DNA of 37,611 nucleotides. Source: an uncultured Peptococcaceae bacterium. GTDB taxonomy: Bacteria; Bacillota; Peptococcia; Peptococcales; Peptococcaceae. The notes beneath the pieces were generated by a model. The model was not told where the DNA came from and did no database searches. It worked only from the letters and a program-made list of their open reading frames with translations. Where the stretch lies: positions 1-37,611 of the forward strand of contig CAKQDL010000014.1 in NCBI GenBank assembly GCA_934229395.1, in the 5' to 3' direction. Below are positions 29,814 through 37,611 of the stretch, piece after piece (within the stretch, counting starts at the first letter, position 1; every line of letters starts with the position of its first letter). A program made the position numbers and the translations under genes.

Positions 29814-30962
29814 TCAGCGTGTAAAAAGCCAGCCTTTTGCCGCAAGATCATCAAAATACTCCTGACTTTGGAGTGTTGCTTTTGCATCTGTGCCAGCGGG
29901 GTCGGCCCGGACAATACCGTGCGTTACATAATAGCTGAACGCATCAGCGAAGAACTCTGCTCCGTTTGTCTGCCGGTTGCTGGAATACAAGGTGCCGCTC
30001 CACTTTTCTTTGCTGCGGATTGTTTCAAAGGTGCTGTAAACATTTCTATCAATACCGGTAGTCTTGATTTTCTCCTGATAATAATGACCCATCTCGTGAA
30101 GCAGGGATTTTGCAGTGGCTAGGTAGATCGTCTTTTCTGAATAGACCGTCATGCCGTCAATGCCGCAAATGCCACTTTTATCCGAGTATTCATTGATTTT
30201 TTCGGTATCAAAGCAAATCTTCCAGCCGTCTGCGATAAATGCCTTGCGGATTGGTTCCGGCACCTTTGCCATATCCGTATAGAAATCATTGATTGCGCTC
30301 TGCGGCAGATCTTTAACAACACCCTTCATCTCGGTCACGATGGGCGGCTCCTGTGCAGCTTTGGTATTCGTCAGTGCCGCATGGATGATGGACACTGCCT
30401 GCGCTCTGGTGATGATCTCCGTTGCGTCAGCGTCCTCAGTCACAAGTCCCAGTTCCTTAGCAGTACGCATCCCATCGATGTTGGTATCTGGGTTTGCGCC
30501 ATACAGCCGACCGGAATAGACCTGTGTCCCGCTTGCTGTCAATGCATAGTTCCATGCGTTGCCGGCTTGGATGGTACGGTCCTTTTGTAATTCAAGCTCT
30601 GCACCATAGCCTGTCCAACCACGGCGCACCACGCGGCGTAGATGATAGAGCATAGAGTCCTTTGTTGCGCCAAGATCGCCCGTGTCCTGCTCATTCTCCG
30701 GAATGCTCCTCGACAGCATCGTGCAATACTGTTCCACCGTAATCTTCCCATCTGGGTTGAATTTCCCATTGTATCCGTTCACGATGCCGTTGTCTACCGC
30801 CCACTGAATGTCCTCGTAGCAGGTATGGCTTGCAGGTACATCTGAGAATGTCGATGTGCCTGCTGCCAGTGCAGTGGGAATCAGTCCGGCAATCAGTGCG
30901 GTGACCATCATTGCAGAAACAAGCACTGCAAGCCGACCACGCTGGTTTATGTAGGTTCTCAT
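29814..30962 (-). CDS. SLH-domain metallopeptidase, anthrax-lethal-factor/PPEP-like
   Basis: This 382-residue secreted protein has a signal peptide (residues 1 to about 34, ending TALAAG). One clear SLH domain follows (TFSDVPASHTCYEDIQWAVD... about 37-85), then one or two weaker ones to about 205, and a C-terminal zinc metallopeptidase domain. The catalytic motif is HEMGH (His289, Glu290, His293), and the downstream EFFADAFSYY supplies the third ligand glutamate (Glu336). This layout resembles Clostridioides PPEP-1 (HETAH...EEFFAESFAYYY), but the PPEP-1 WEGTG loop is not seen, so Pro-Pro specificity is unproven. The ATG at 30962 follows AAAGGA. It starts 19 nt after the GGDEF-EAL gene. Confidence 0.85.
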   Translation of the reverse strand: MRTYINQRGRLAVLVSAMMVTALIAGLIPTALAAGTSTFSDVPASHTCYEDIQWAVDNGIVNGYNGKFNPDGKITVEQYCTMLSRSIPENEQDTGDLGATKDSMLYHLRRVVRRGWTGYGAELELQKDRTIQAGNAWNYALTASGTQVYSGRLYGANPDTNIDGMRTAKELGLVTEDADATEIITRAQAVSIIHAALTNTKAAQEPPIVTEMKGVVKDLPQSAINDFYTDMAKVPEPIRKAFIADGWKICFDTEKINEYSDKSGICGIDGMTVYSEKTIYLATAKSLLHEMGHYYQEKIKTTGIDRNVYSTFETIRSKEKWSGTLYSSNRQTNGAEFFADAFSYYVTHGIVRADPAGTDAKATLQSQEYFDDLAAKGWLFTR

Positions 30963-30981
30963 AGTTCTCAAGTCCTTTTCT

Positions 30982-33087
30982 TTATTTTTTGTAGAGAGCA
31001 GTATTCTCTTCAAATTGATGAAAAAAAACTTCCGCGGGCATCGGCTTGCCGATCTTAAACCCTTGCAGCCGGTCACAACCGAGCTGCTTCAAAAGTTCGA
31101 TTTGGCTATCGGTTTCGATGCCCTCTGCCACGCAGCGCATACCAAGTTCGTGGCACAGGTCAATAAGGTGCCGGATGACCGTCTGCTCGCGCGGACTATG
31201 CTCTGCCTTGCAGATCAGGCTGCGGTCGATTTTTGCCACGCTGATCTGCGGCAGATAGAGCATTTCCAGACACGCCGCTTCGGTGCCTAAATCATCAATA
31301 GCAATCGTGATACCACGCTGCTTCAATTCGTCCAGCAAACTGGATAAGGACTCCAGCTGGATGCCTTGCGAGGACTCGGTGATCTCAAAAATCAGCCGTC
31401 TGGGGTCAACACCGGTTTCCGCAAAGATTTTGTCCACCTGTGCTAAATAATCCGGTTCGGTCAGCGTGTTGCGTGAAAAGTTTACATTCAGCACCAGCTC
31501 CGGCCACTGCGCTTTCCATTTCTGGAGCAACTGGCAGGACTGGCGCAGCATCTCAAGGTCCATCTTTGAGATCATGTGTTCTTTTTCCAGAATTCTAATA
31601 AACTCGACAGGTGGATGGATGTTGCCATGCGGGTCGATCTTGCGTACCAGAACCTCAGCGCCATACACGCAGTCATATTGGATGCTGTAAATCGGCTGCA
31701 GATATGGAATAAATGTGCTGTCCCGAAATTCTTGCAGGAGCCGGTCAAGATAGCCAGGGCGCTGCCCTTTGAGATTACTGTTTGTGGCATAAAACTTATT
31801 CTTTTGAGTCTGCATCGCCTGTTCCGCTTTTCGCACAGCGACACCCACATCTTCTTCCGTGCCCCAAACGAAGCCAAAGGATGCAATGTCCTCTTCCTCT
31901 GCCAGCGCCGCCTCAAGCCGTCCTACCGCAGTGTTGAACGCAGGATAGTCCACCTCCGGCCAGATGATGACAAACTCATCCCCGCTGATGCGATAGACAT
32001 ATTCTTTCTGGATATACTTCAAGAGGGTCTCACAGACGCGGCGAAGTGCCTTGTTGCCCATGTCATGTCCCAAATTATCATTGATCCATTTCAAACCGTT
32101 GAGGTCGAGGAACCCCACACCGGTCGGGATTTCTTTGCCCAGCAGATGGCCTAACGTTTCGTCATAGGCAAGGCGGTTACGCAGACCAGTCAGCGGGTCA
32201 AGGTAGCTTTTCACGTTCAGTTCATCCGTTAAAGTCCTCTTTTGCAGCTCGTTCGCTGCGATGTAGGTAATCTGCGCCAGCATTTCTGGCGCATCCATGT
32301 GCGCGTGAGGGTTGTCCACACCCAAAAATCCGTGCAGTTCGCCGCTCACAAAGATCGGCACGGTGATCAGGCTCTTAATGCCCTGCGGGTGCAGGCAGTC
32401 ATACTCGATGCGCCGCGTCGGATCGTCCATGAGCGCATCCACATCCTCGATGATATTAATCTTGCGGTGCTGATTTTGGAAAATATCCACCCACAGCGCA
32501 ACGACCTCAATGGGAACATTTTGCAAGTTATCTTTTTCCGGTGTGATACCATCGCGGCAAATCTCATAGGTGTTGTGCGTAACATCAAGTGTCCAGTCAA
32601 ACTCAAAAATGTATGCTCTGTCCGCAGAATAGTGTTCCAAGATCGTCTCCAGCATGGAATTGACCGCCGCGTCAAAATCGGTAGACAGCACCAGATTTTC
32701 GATGCACTTTACCAGCTTGCGCTCTGCGGCAAGGTCCTGCTTTGCCGTAGCGACCTCGTCAACATAGCGATTCACATTAATGGCAACTTCCATACGGCAG
32801 GGTCTGCCCTCGTAGTCGATGATGCTATCGTGCAACAGCATATCGCCCACAGACGGATGCTGGCGTACCCATGTGTGGCGCTGACCTTGGCCGTGCGGCA
32901 ATATCCTATTCGTGCAGAATTTGCAGGGCTTTTCTTCGCCCTGTAAAAATTCGTAGCACTTCACGCCCGGTGCAGGTTCGCCAAAGCGCTCCCGTCCGAT
33001 CCGATTCAGGTAGAGCAATTCGTAGCTTTCCATATCAGCGATATAGATGATCTCGTCAATTTGATCTAATATTTGTTTGATGTCCAT
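30982..33087 (-). CDS. PAS-GAF-GGDEF-EAL cyclic-di-GMP turnover protein
   Basis: This 701-residue cytosolic protein lacks membrane segments. An N-terminal PAS-like domain (about 1-115, with a CxxC pair in KPCKFCTNRI) is followed by a GAF domain (about 135-285). The GGDEF domain has signature RISGDEF (368-372), a variant that is often still active. The EAL domain has AEVLVRK (Glu478), NVNFSRN, FEITESS, AIDDLGTEAA, VAKIDRSLI, CVAEGIET and LQGFKIG, so most metal and catalytic residues remain. ATG at 33087 with AAAGGAG upstream is preferred; ATG at 33108, overlapping the previous stop as ATGA, is the alternative. It may make or degrade c-di-GMP. Confidence 0.92.
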   Translation of the reverse strand: MDIKQILDQIDEIIYIADMESYELLYLNRIGRERFGEPAPGVKCYEFLQGEEKPCKFCTNRILPHGQGQRHTWVRQHPSVGDMLLHDSIIDYEGRPCRMEVAINVNRYVDEVATAKQDLAAERKLVKCIENLVLSTDFDAAVNSMLETILEHYSADRAYIFEFDWTLDVTHNTYEICRDGITPEKDNLQNVPIEVVALWVDIFQNQHRKINIIEDVDALMDDPTRRIEYDCLHPQGIKSLITVPIFVSGELHGFLGVDNPHAHMDAPEMLAQITYIAANELQKRTLTDELNVKSYLDPLTGLRNRLAYDETLGHLLGKEIPTGVGFLDLNGLKWINDNLGHDMGNKALRRVCETLLKYIQKEYVYRISGDEFVIIWPEVDYPAFNTAVGRLEAALAEEEDIASFGFVWGTEEDVGVAVRKAEQAMQTQKNKFYATNSNLKGQRPGYLDRLLQEFRDSTFIPYLQPIYSIQYDCVYGAEVLVRKIDPHGNIHPPVEFIRILEKEHMISKMDLEMLRQSCQLLQKWKAQWPELVLNVNFSRNTLTEPDYLAQVDKIFAETGVDPRRLIFEITESSQGIQLESLSSLLDELKQRGITIAIDDLGTEAACLEMLYLPQISVAKIDRSLICKAEHSPREQTVIRHLIDLCHELGMRCVAEGIETDSQIELLKQLGCDRLQGFKIGKPMPAEVFFHQFEENTALYKK

Positions 33088-33104
33088 GCGGCTCCGCTCC
33101 TTTG

Positions 33105-34349
33105 TCATTTCTTTGTTTCTATCTGACAGCTCTCCTTTAATTCCGGATGAACACTTAAGCCGCGCTCTGAACCTTTAGAATCATTCCGTTCGCTACCGAT
33201 CAAATGGCAGCAGTTATTCGATTGGGCAGCCATTTTCTGATAGTACAGCGCGTTTTTCTTGCTGATATTTCCGGCACAAACCGGACAGCCTGTGCGTTTC
33301 TTCGCATTCGTTCGATTTGCTACGGATGTACGCCAAACATGCCCTTCTGAACAGATCCACCAGATCCTGCGGCTACTACCTGCTGTGACTTGTGTTGGCA
33401 GCAACGCGCCATTGAGTGTTGGATGCCACTGTGCCGCAATCTCCGGCTCTAGTGTGGCAAGATCATTGAAACCTGCCAATACTTTTCTGTTAGAGCAGTA
33501 TGGACATCCGTTTGTGCCGACCGTGCGATCAACAATAGCAGCTCGCCATTCATGTCCCAACGAACAGCGCCACCAGACTGTACGGTTGCTGCCCGCCACG
33601 ACCTGCTCCGGCGTCAATGGGGCATTCTTTTCATAATTCCATTCTGCGGCGACAAGGGGATAGAGTGTTTCCAGGTCATTGTATCCTTTCTGTACAGCAT
33701 AGCCGGAGCAGATAGGGCAACCAGCCGCCATGCGAATCCGGGTGCTTGGCGCTGCCTTCCACTCATGTCCTAATGAGCACCGCCACCAGACTTTCTTATC
33801 ATAGCCATGGCTGATCTTTTGCGGCGTTAAGTCCCCATTCTTCTCATAATTCCACTCGGAAGCTAACGCTGGATGTGTCGTGGCAAGATCATTAAAGCCG
33901 GGAACGATGATCCGATTGGCGCAAACTGGGCAGGAAGAGCCTCTGGCTCTGGAGGCAATGACCGCCTTCCAGGAATGTCCCTTCTTACACCGCCACCAAA
34001 CTTTTTTACCGCTGCCGGCAAATACTTGCTGTGGCGTCAGCTTTCCGTTTTTTTCTGTATCCCATTCTGAAGCTAATGTGGGATGTGTCGTCGCAAGATC
34101 ATTGAAGCCGGGAAGTACCACTCGGTTTGCACAGATGGGACATCCACGCTTTTGCACAGTGCGGCTATAGACCGACTGTTCCCATTCATGGCCATACGAA
34201 TCTTTCCACCACATCTTCTTGTGAGTGCTTGCACTAACGGTTTCTGGTGACAGCGGCGCATTTTTCTCGGCATCCCACTGTTCCAGCAATTCTTTTCGAT
34301 TGTTTTCAACACAGTACTCTTGCAGCGTCATACTGATTTTTTTATCCAT
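33105..34349 (-). CDS. Protein with five treble-clef zinc-ribbon repeats (DUF4379-like)
   Basis: This 414-residue protein consists of five tandem units of about 70 residues. Each unit has an EW...EKN...LTP lead, a WWRC-xx-GHxW half-site, and a GCPxCxNR half-site, followed by GFNDLATxxP. The first unit has WWKDSYGHEW, losing its first cysteine; the others are complete. Such arrays are predicted treble-clef zinc fingers, often tied to nucleases or nucleic-acid binding, but their function is not known. No nuclease domain is present. The C-terminal 45 residues are unrelated and hydrophilic. The ATG at 34349 follows AAAGGA; upstream in-frame ATGs are rejected. It is first of the operon with GGDEF-EAL and the peptidase. 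Confidence 0.85.
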   Translation of the reverse strand: MDKKISMTLQEYCVENNRKELLEQWDAEKNAPLSPETVSASTHKKMWWKDSYGHEWEQSVYSRTVQKRGCPICANRVVLPGFNDLATTHPTLASEWDTEKNGKLTPQQVFAGSGKKVWWRCKKGHSWKAVIASRARGSSCPVCANRIIVPGFNDLATTHPALASEWNYEKNGDLTPQKISHGYDKKVWWRCSLGHEWKAAPSTRIRMAAGCPICSGYAVQKGYNDLETLYPLVAAEWNYEKNAPLTPEQVVAGSNRTVWWRCSLGHEWRAAIVDRTVGTNGCPYCSNRKVLAGFNDLATLEPEIAAQWHPTLNGALLPTQVTAGSSRRIWWICSEGHVWRTSVANRTNAKKRTGCPVCAGNISKKNALYYQKMAAQSNNCCHLIGSERNDSKGSERGLSVHPELKESCQIETKK

Positions 34350-34424
34350 CGTTCTCAGTCCTTTGATGCTGGATTTCTTATGGATGACAAGCATTGTTGA
34401 TCCACCGGCCATGTCTGGCCATTC

Positions 34425-34484
34425 TCATGAAATGGCATCGTAAACGGTGTACCGTATATCTGGTAGATGGAGCGTTGCTTTCAT
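34425..34484 (-). CDS. Possible 19-residue leader peptide
   Basis: ATG 34484 follows GGAGAAGG at 5 nt and encodes MKATLHLPDIRYTVYDAIS, then TGA. It lies 75 nt before the zinc-ribbon gene and its ribosome site is inside the arm of a strong RNA hairpin. It could be a leader peptide of an attenuator or a decayed small gene. No family is recognised. Confidence 0.4.
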   Translation of the reverse strand: MKATLHLPDIRYTVYDAIS

Positions 34485-34529
34485 TGTTTCCTTCTCCAAA
34501 CGCTCCATCAACGATGGAACGCTTGGAGA
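34466..34529 (-). promoter_or_regulatory. Attenuator-like pair of mutually exclusive hairpins
   Basis: In minus-strand RNA, segment 1 (34529-34513) pairs over 17 continuous bases with segment 2 (34509-34493), with two G-U pairs and a GUU loop, covering the GGAGA of the leader ORF ribosome site. Segment 3 (34476-34466, AACGCTCCATC), inside the leader ORF, is a perfect 11-base complement of segment 2. The two pairings cannot form together. Pairing 2:3 leaves the GGAGAAGG site and ATG in the loop. Confidence 0.6.
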
Positions 34530-34532
34530 AAG

Positions 34533-34550
34533 CGGGGGCAAACACCCCCG
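34533..34550 (-). terminator. GC-rich hairpin after the CAP/SLH gene
   Basis: CGGGGG and CCCCCG form a perfect 6-bp stem about 32 nt past the CAP/SLH stop. GCTTTCTCC follows on the minus strand, a weak T-run, so termination may be partial and allow read-through to the zinc-ribbon operon. Confidence 0.5.
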
Positions 34551-34581
34551 ACCTCTCAAAAAGAAAAAGTGAAAGAAAATA

Positions 34582-37500
34582 TCAATTGTTGGCGCGGTAG
34601 AGCAGCGTTACGATCTGCCCACGGGTGCAGTCCGCATTGGGGCTGAACTTGCCGTTGCCGGTGCCGCCCGTGATGTTGTTCTCTGCTGCCCATGCGACCG
34701 CGCTGTTGTAGTAATCCTTCGCATTTACATCGCTGAAGCCAGCATTGCCGTCTACTGCGGGAGAGCCTGCCGCACGATAGAGGAAAGTCACGGTCTGCCC
34801 GCGGGTAACCGTTGCGTTCGGCGCAAAGGTATCTGCGCCGGTTCCGCTGGTGATACCGTTCTCCACTGCCCACAGAACTGCGTCATAGTAGTAATCATTC
34901 GCGCTAACATCCTTGAAGGGATTTACCGCGCTCTTGGGTGCCGGAGAACCGGCAGCACGCCAGAGGAAGGTCACCATCTGTGCGCGGGTGCAGGAAGCGC
35001 CGGGGCTGAAGGTATCTGCGCTGGTGCCTTCGGTGATGCCCTTTTCGACTGCCCACTGGACGGCATCGTAGTAATAATCGCTCTGCTTCACATCCAAGAA
35101 GTTCATAGTCACTTCGTGCTTTGCAAACGATGCATCCACGCTGACCTTGCCGGAAGGCATGATGAAGGTATACTTGCCGTTGCCCTTGTCAGAGAGGGAC
35201 AGACGGTTGCCGTCCTTGTCGGTGACGGTGAGCTTATCCAGCTTGTAACCATCGTTCGGCTTGACGGTGATGGTCACAGTCGTGCCCTTGGAGGCGGAGG
35301 TCGGGGTCACGGAAACCGAGCCGTTCTTTGCCGGCGAACTGGCAACGGGATAGATCATGGTGTGGGAGCCGGAGCTGCTTCCGCCGGAGGATGGCCGCGC
35401 CGAGACGGTCAGTGTCCCGTTTTTCAGCACAAGCGGCTCATAGTTACCGCCTGCAGGCTCCGTCACACTAGAGAGGACAATGTCGTAGGTCCCTGCTGTG
35501 CTTGTGTCTGGTGTAACTGGCGTACCATTCTTTTCGTAGGTGAGCACAGCAGTTCCGCCCAGCGTATCGCCGCCGAACAAGCCATCTACGGTGTAATGCT
35601 CACCGAGGACGGGCGCTGTCAGGTCGGGCGCTTTGTCACCGGTCTGGATGGCATAGCTTTTCACTGCTGCTGTGACCTTGGCCCTCTCAATGCTTACAGA
35701 AAGGCTCTGCTCTGCGGTACTGTCATGCGTATCATCACCCACGACCTTGTACCAAACTGTGTATGTCCCGGCATCGGTCGCCGCAGGGACATCGGCGCTA
35801 TAATCGCCGGTATCACCCAAGCGATATTCCATTCTGCCGCCGCTGGTGCTGCCTGCGGTGATCAGCGGCTGTGCGGTGCCATTGTAAGTCAGTGTATTTG
35901 CTGTAGGCGCAGTCACAGACGGGATAGCGGGCTGATACGCCGGAAGCTCAATGCGGGTGACGGCGCTGTTGCTGCCGTCCTCGCCCTCGGCATAAAGGAA
36001 TACGCTTTTTGCCTCATTATTTGTAAGAGCGGTGATGTCGATGCGGTTTTCGCCCGCTGCCATTGCCGCCTGTGCTCCGGTGAGAACAACGCTCTTTTCA
36101 CAGCTCGTTTCCGCAACATCCCGCACGATATAGTGATAAGTACCCGCAACGGGTGCGGTGAAGGTCACAGTGCCGGTGCTTTTGCTCTCGCGGACTGCCG
36201 CCGTATCGGTCAGCACCACTGGCGGCGCAGCATATTCCTCAATATCGATGGACTTCACTGCACTCATCTCGCCGCTTTTGCCAGCGGTCGTATGATCCTT
36301 GCCCGCAGCCGTGTTGCTGGCAGTGATGTAATAGAGCTTCTTCGCGCTGTTTCCGGCCAGACCAGTGAGGTCGAGGAGGGCTTCGTCAGTGCCAAGAGTC
36401 ATCTTCGTGCCACCCAACACCGCATCTGCGCTCGGCTCCGGCTGATCGGCGTCCAGCACAAGGTAGTGCATCGCGCCGGCGTAGTCCGCAGTGAACCGAA
36501 ACTCCGCCGTATCTGCTGCCGTTCTGCTCACAGCGGTCTGTTCCAGATTGGGGTGCGGCTCGGTGCCTGTCTGGAAGAAATGGACATCATAGCTTACGGG
36601 GATTGGCAGATTTTGCGCGTCTACAATGCCCTCGATGGTCACCTTGACCTTATCTCCCGCGCCATAGGCCACATGAGGGCGGAAGGCGATAAGCCGCTTG
36701 AGGGGACTGCTGCCGATGGTAAACAGACGGTTCTCAGACTTTTCCGCTGCTGTGAGATTGTTAAAATCCAACACATCCGTTGGCTTCCCGTCGCACTCCA
36801 GCGTCACCTTCAGGGTGGCGGTATTCACCTTGGCGCTGTCCGTATTGATAAAATAGCTCCACGGATTGCCCTGATAAGGGTTGCCCTTCGGATAGCTCAT
36901 CTGCCATGTGCCGCGCGCCTGAAAGGTTTCGATAGGCTGTCTGCGGGAAGGCCACAGTACGGCGGAGAGGTTATCCGGGTCGCCGCCATAATAGGTTACG
37001 AACATAGCCACCGCAGAGCCTCGCGCCTTGCCGGTCTTGGGATTTGTCGTACCGGAGAGGTCGGCCGCCCCGAAACCGGTCCCGGAAAGGCCGGGGTTGA
37101 GGATGTAGCTGCGATGGGAAAGGCCAGTCCTGTCATTTCCGATGTCCGGCATGAAGCTATTGACCATCTTATTCGCCACGCCGCTGCCCGCCACAATATT
37201 GGAGCCGCCGGGGCCTGCTTTTGCCCATCCGAACACACCACTCACAACGCCTGCCGCCAGTGCTTCACTTCCATCGACATTATGGGTGATGGTATTCAGC
37301 TCTGCCATCAGTGCCGCACCTGCCTGCGCTCTCCACTGATAGCCGCCGATGCGGTCATTGGTATGGATATAGAGCAGCTGCAAGCCTGCACTGTAGCGCA
37401 TGAAGTTGGTGGCGTTGAGGGCATTGTCCAGCGTTTCCTGCGACAAGCTGCCCGCCAGCGTATCTCGGTCTGCTTTGCCCTTTGCGTCCAGCAAAGCATA

Positions 37501-37611
37501 GGTGTCCGTTCCGATCCGGGTGTTGATCTCCTCGTTGGAGATGTCCGGCTGGATGTCATACTTGTCCGGCAGAGAAGTGTCATACGGATGCTCTGCGTAG
37601 AACTGATTGAT
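34582..37611 (-). CDS. CAP-domain, SLH-anchored surface protein (5' end outside window)
   Basis: The frame is open to the window edge, so at least 1009 residues are encoded and the start is missing. In order from the visible N-terminus there is a CAP/SCP-like domain (NATNFMRYSAGLQLL, NTITHNVDGSEALAAG, GLSHRSYILNPGLSGTGFG, AMFVTYYGG), then several beta-sandwich/Ig-like segments. One linker contains YAAPPVVLTD. An MBG-type domain (NTLTYNGTAQPLITAGSTSG) and a Ser/Gly linker follow. An InlB-type repeat (GSVSVTPTSASKGTTVTITV) comes next, and three SLH domains, each ending in TRxQxVTxLxRA, close the protein at AGSP/RANN. The C-terminal half has the same order as the papain-like protease at 2.6 kb. 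It is probably a wall-bound adhesin or enzyme-like surface protein. Confidence 0.88.
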   Translation of the reverse strand: MNQFYAEHPYDTSLPDKYDIQPDISNEEINTRIGTDTYALLDAKGKADRDTLAGSLSQETLDNALNATNFMRYSAGLQLLYIHTNDRIGGYQWRAQAGAALMAELNTITHNVDGSEALAAGVVSGVFGWAKAGPGGSNIVAGSGVANKMVNSFMPDIGNDRTGLSHRSYILNPGLSGTGFGAADLSGTTNPKTGKARGSAVAMFVTYYGGDPDNLSAVLWPSRRQPIETFQARGTWQMSYPKGNPYQGNPWSYFINTDSAKVNTATLKVTLECDGKPTDVLDFNNLTAAEKSENRLFTIGSSPLKRLIAFRPHVAYGAGDKVKVTIEGIVDAQNLPIPVSYDVHFFQTGTEPHPNLEQTAVSRTAADTAEFRFTADYAGAMHYLVLDADQPEPSADAVLGGTKMTLGTDEALLDLTGLAGNSAKKLYYITASNTAAGKDHTTAGKSGEMSAVKSIDIEEYAAPPVVLTDTAAVRESKSTGTVTFTAPVAGTYHYIVRDVAETSCEKSVVLTGAQAAMAAGENRIDITALTNNEAKSVFLYAEGEDGSNSAVTRIELPAYQPAIPSVTAPTANTLTYNGTAQPLITAGSTSGGRMEYRLGDTGDYSADVPAATDAGTYTVWYKVVGDDTHDSTAEQSLSVSIERAKVTAAVKSYAIQTGDKAPDLTAPVLGEHYTVDGLFGGDTLGGTAVLTYEKNGTPVTPDTSTAGTYDIVLSSVTEPAGGNYEPLVLKNGTLTVSARPSSGGSSSGSHTMIYPVASSPAKNGSVSVTPTSASKGTTVTITVKPNDGYKLDKLTVTDKDGNRLSLSDKGNGKYTFIMPSGKVSVDASFAKHEVTMNFLDVKQSDYYYDAVQWAVEKGITEGTSADTFSPGASCTRAQMVTFLWRAAGSPAPKSAVNPFKDVSANDYYYDAVLWAVENGITSGTGADTFAPNATVTRGQTVTFLYRAAGSPAVDGNAGFSDVNAKDYYNSAVAWAAENNITGGTGNGKFSPNADCTRGQIVTLLYRANN

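Noticed and set aside
34350..34581. c-di-GMP riboswitch before the GGDEF-EAL operon
   Set aside because: The leader lacks the conserved GEMM segments (CACGCACAGGGCAAACC-like and the GCCUCCGGCC-type core). Only the exclusive hairpins are seen.

Overview
The window reads as chromosome from an anaerobic or microaerophilic low-redox member of the Bacillota, most likely a gut-type Clostridia-like organism. The grounds are AGGAGG-type ribosome binding sites, rubrerythrin, two ferredoxin-fused Mrp-type ATPases, S-layer-homology (SLH) surface proteins, FMN and glycine riboswitches, and short intrinsic terminators. The genus cannot be fixed from the sequence alone.

Layout. 0.2-2.5 kb (minus): MarR regulator, FMN-dependent NMO/FabK-like oxidoreductase and zinc macrodomain hydrolase in one tight operon, with a MarR-type palindrome over its promoter. 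2.6-6.2 kb (plus): SLH-anchored papain-like protease and a cytidylate-kinase-like protein. 6.7-9.5 kb (plus): an orp-like operon (DUF134-NifX fusion, two [4Fe-4S] Mrp ATPases, NifX-like protein), then rubrerythrin. 10.6-14.4 kb (minus): ribD-ribE-ribBA-ribH behind an FMN riboswitch. 14.4-14.9 kb (minus): an intact YoeB toxin with a doubly damaged antitoxin. 15.1-16.8 kb: alanine racemase and a small unknown protein. 16.9-17.2 kb: debris of a DUF4143-type ATPase gene. 17.3-18.4 kb: split chromate-transporter pair. 18.6-20.9 kb (minus): uracil-DNA glycosylase and an AGCS amino-acid/cation symporter behind a glycine riboswitch. 21.3-23.1 kb (minus): apbE-NusG_II-Gx transporter. 23.2-24.7 kb: Y-family polymerase. 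25.1-27.7 kb: divergent NA37 nucleoid protein and brnQ. 27.8-29.6 kb: two-domain PPK2 polyphosphate kinase followed by an acidic/poly-lysine protein.

From about 29.7 kb to the end the codon style changes (CTG leucine and CAG glutamine become common). All genes there are on the minus strand: a CAP/SLH surface protein (5' end outside the window), an attenuator-like leader, a five-repeat treble-clef zinc protein, a PAS-GAF-GGDEF-EAL protein, and an SLH-anchored metallopeptidase resembling the anthrax-lethal-factor/PPEP group. The last three form an apparent operon that could join c-di-GMP turnover to surface-protein cleavage.

Between genes there are at least two families of non-coding inverted-repeat elements. 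One is about 300 bp and MITE-like, with three long copies and at least two fragments. The other is a shorter hairpin element.

The observations I rate highest are the PPK2/poly-lysine gene pair, the mutually exclusive hairpins before the zinc-protein/GGDEF-EAL/peptidase operon, the toxin with a broken antitoxin, and the c-di-GMP/SLH-peptidase grouping.
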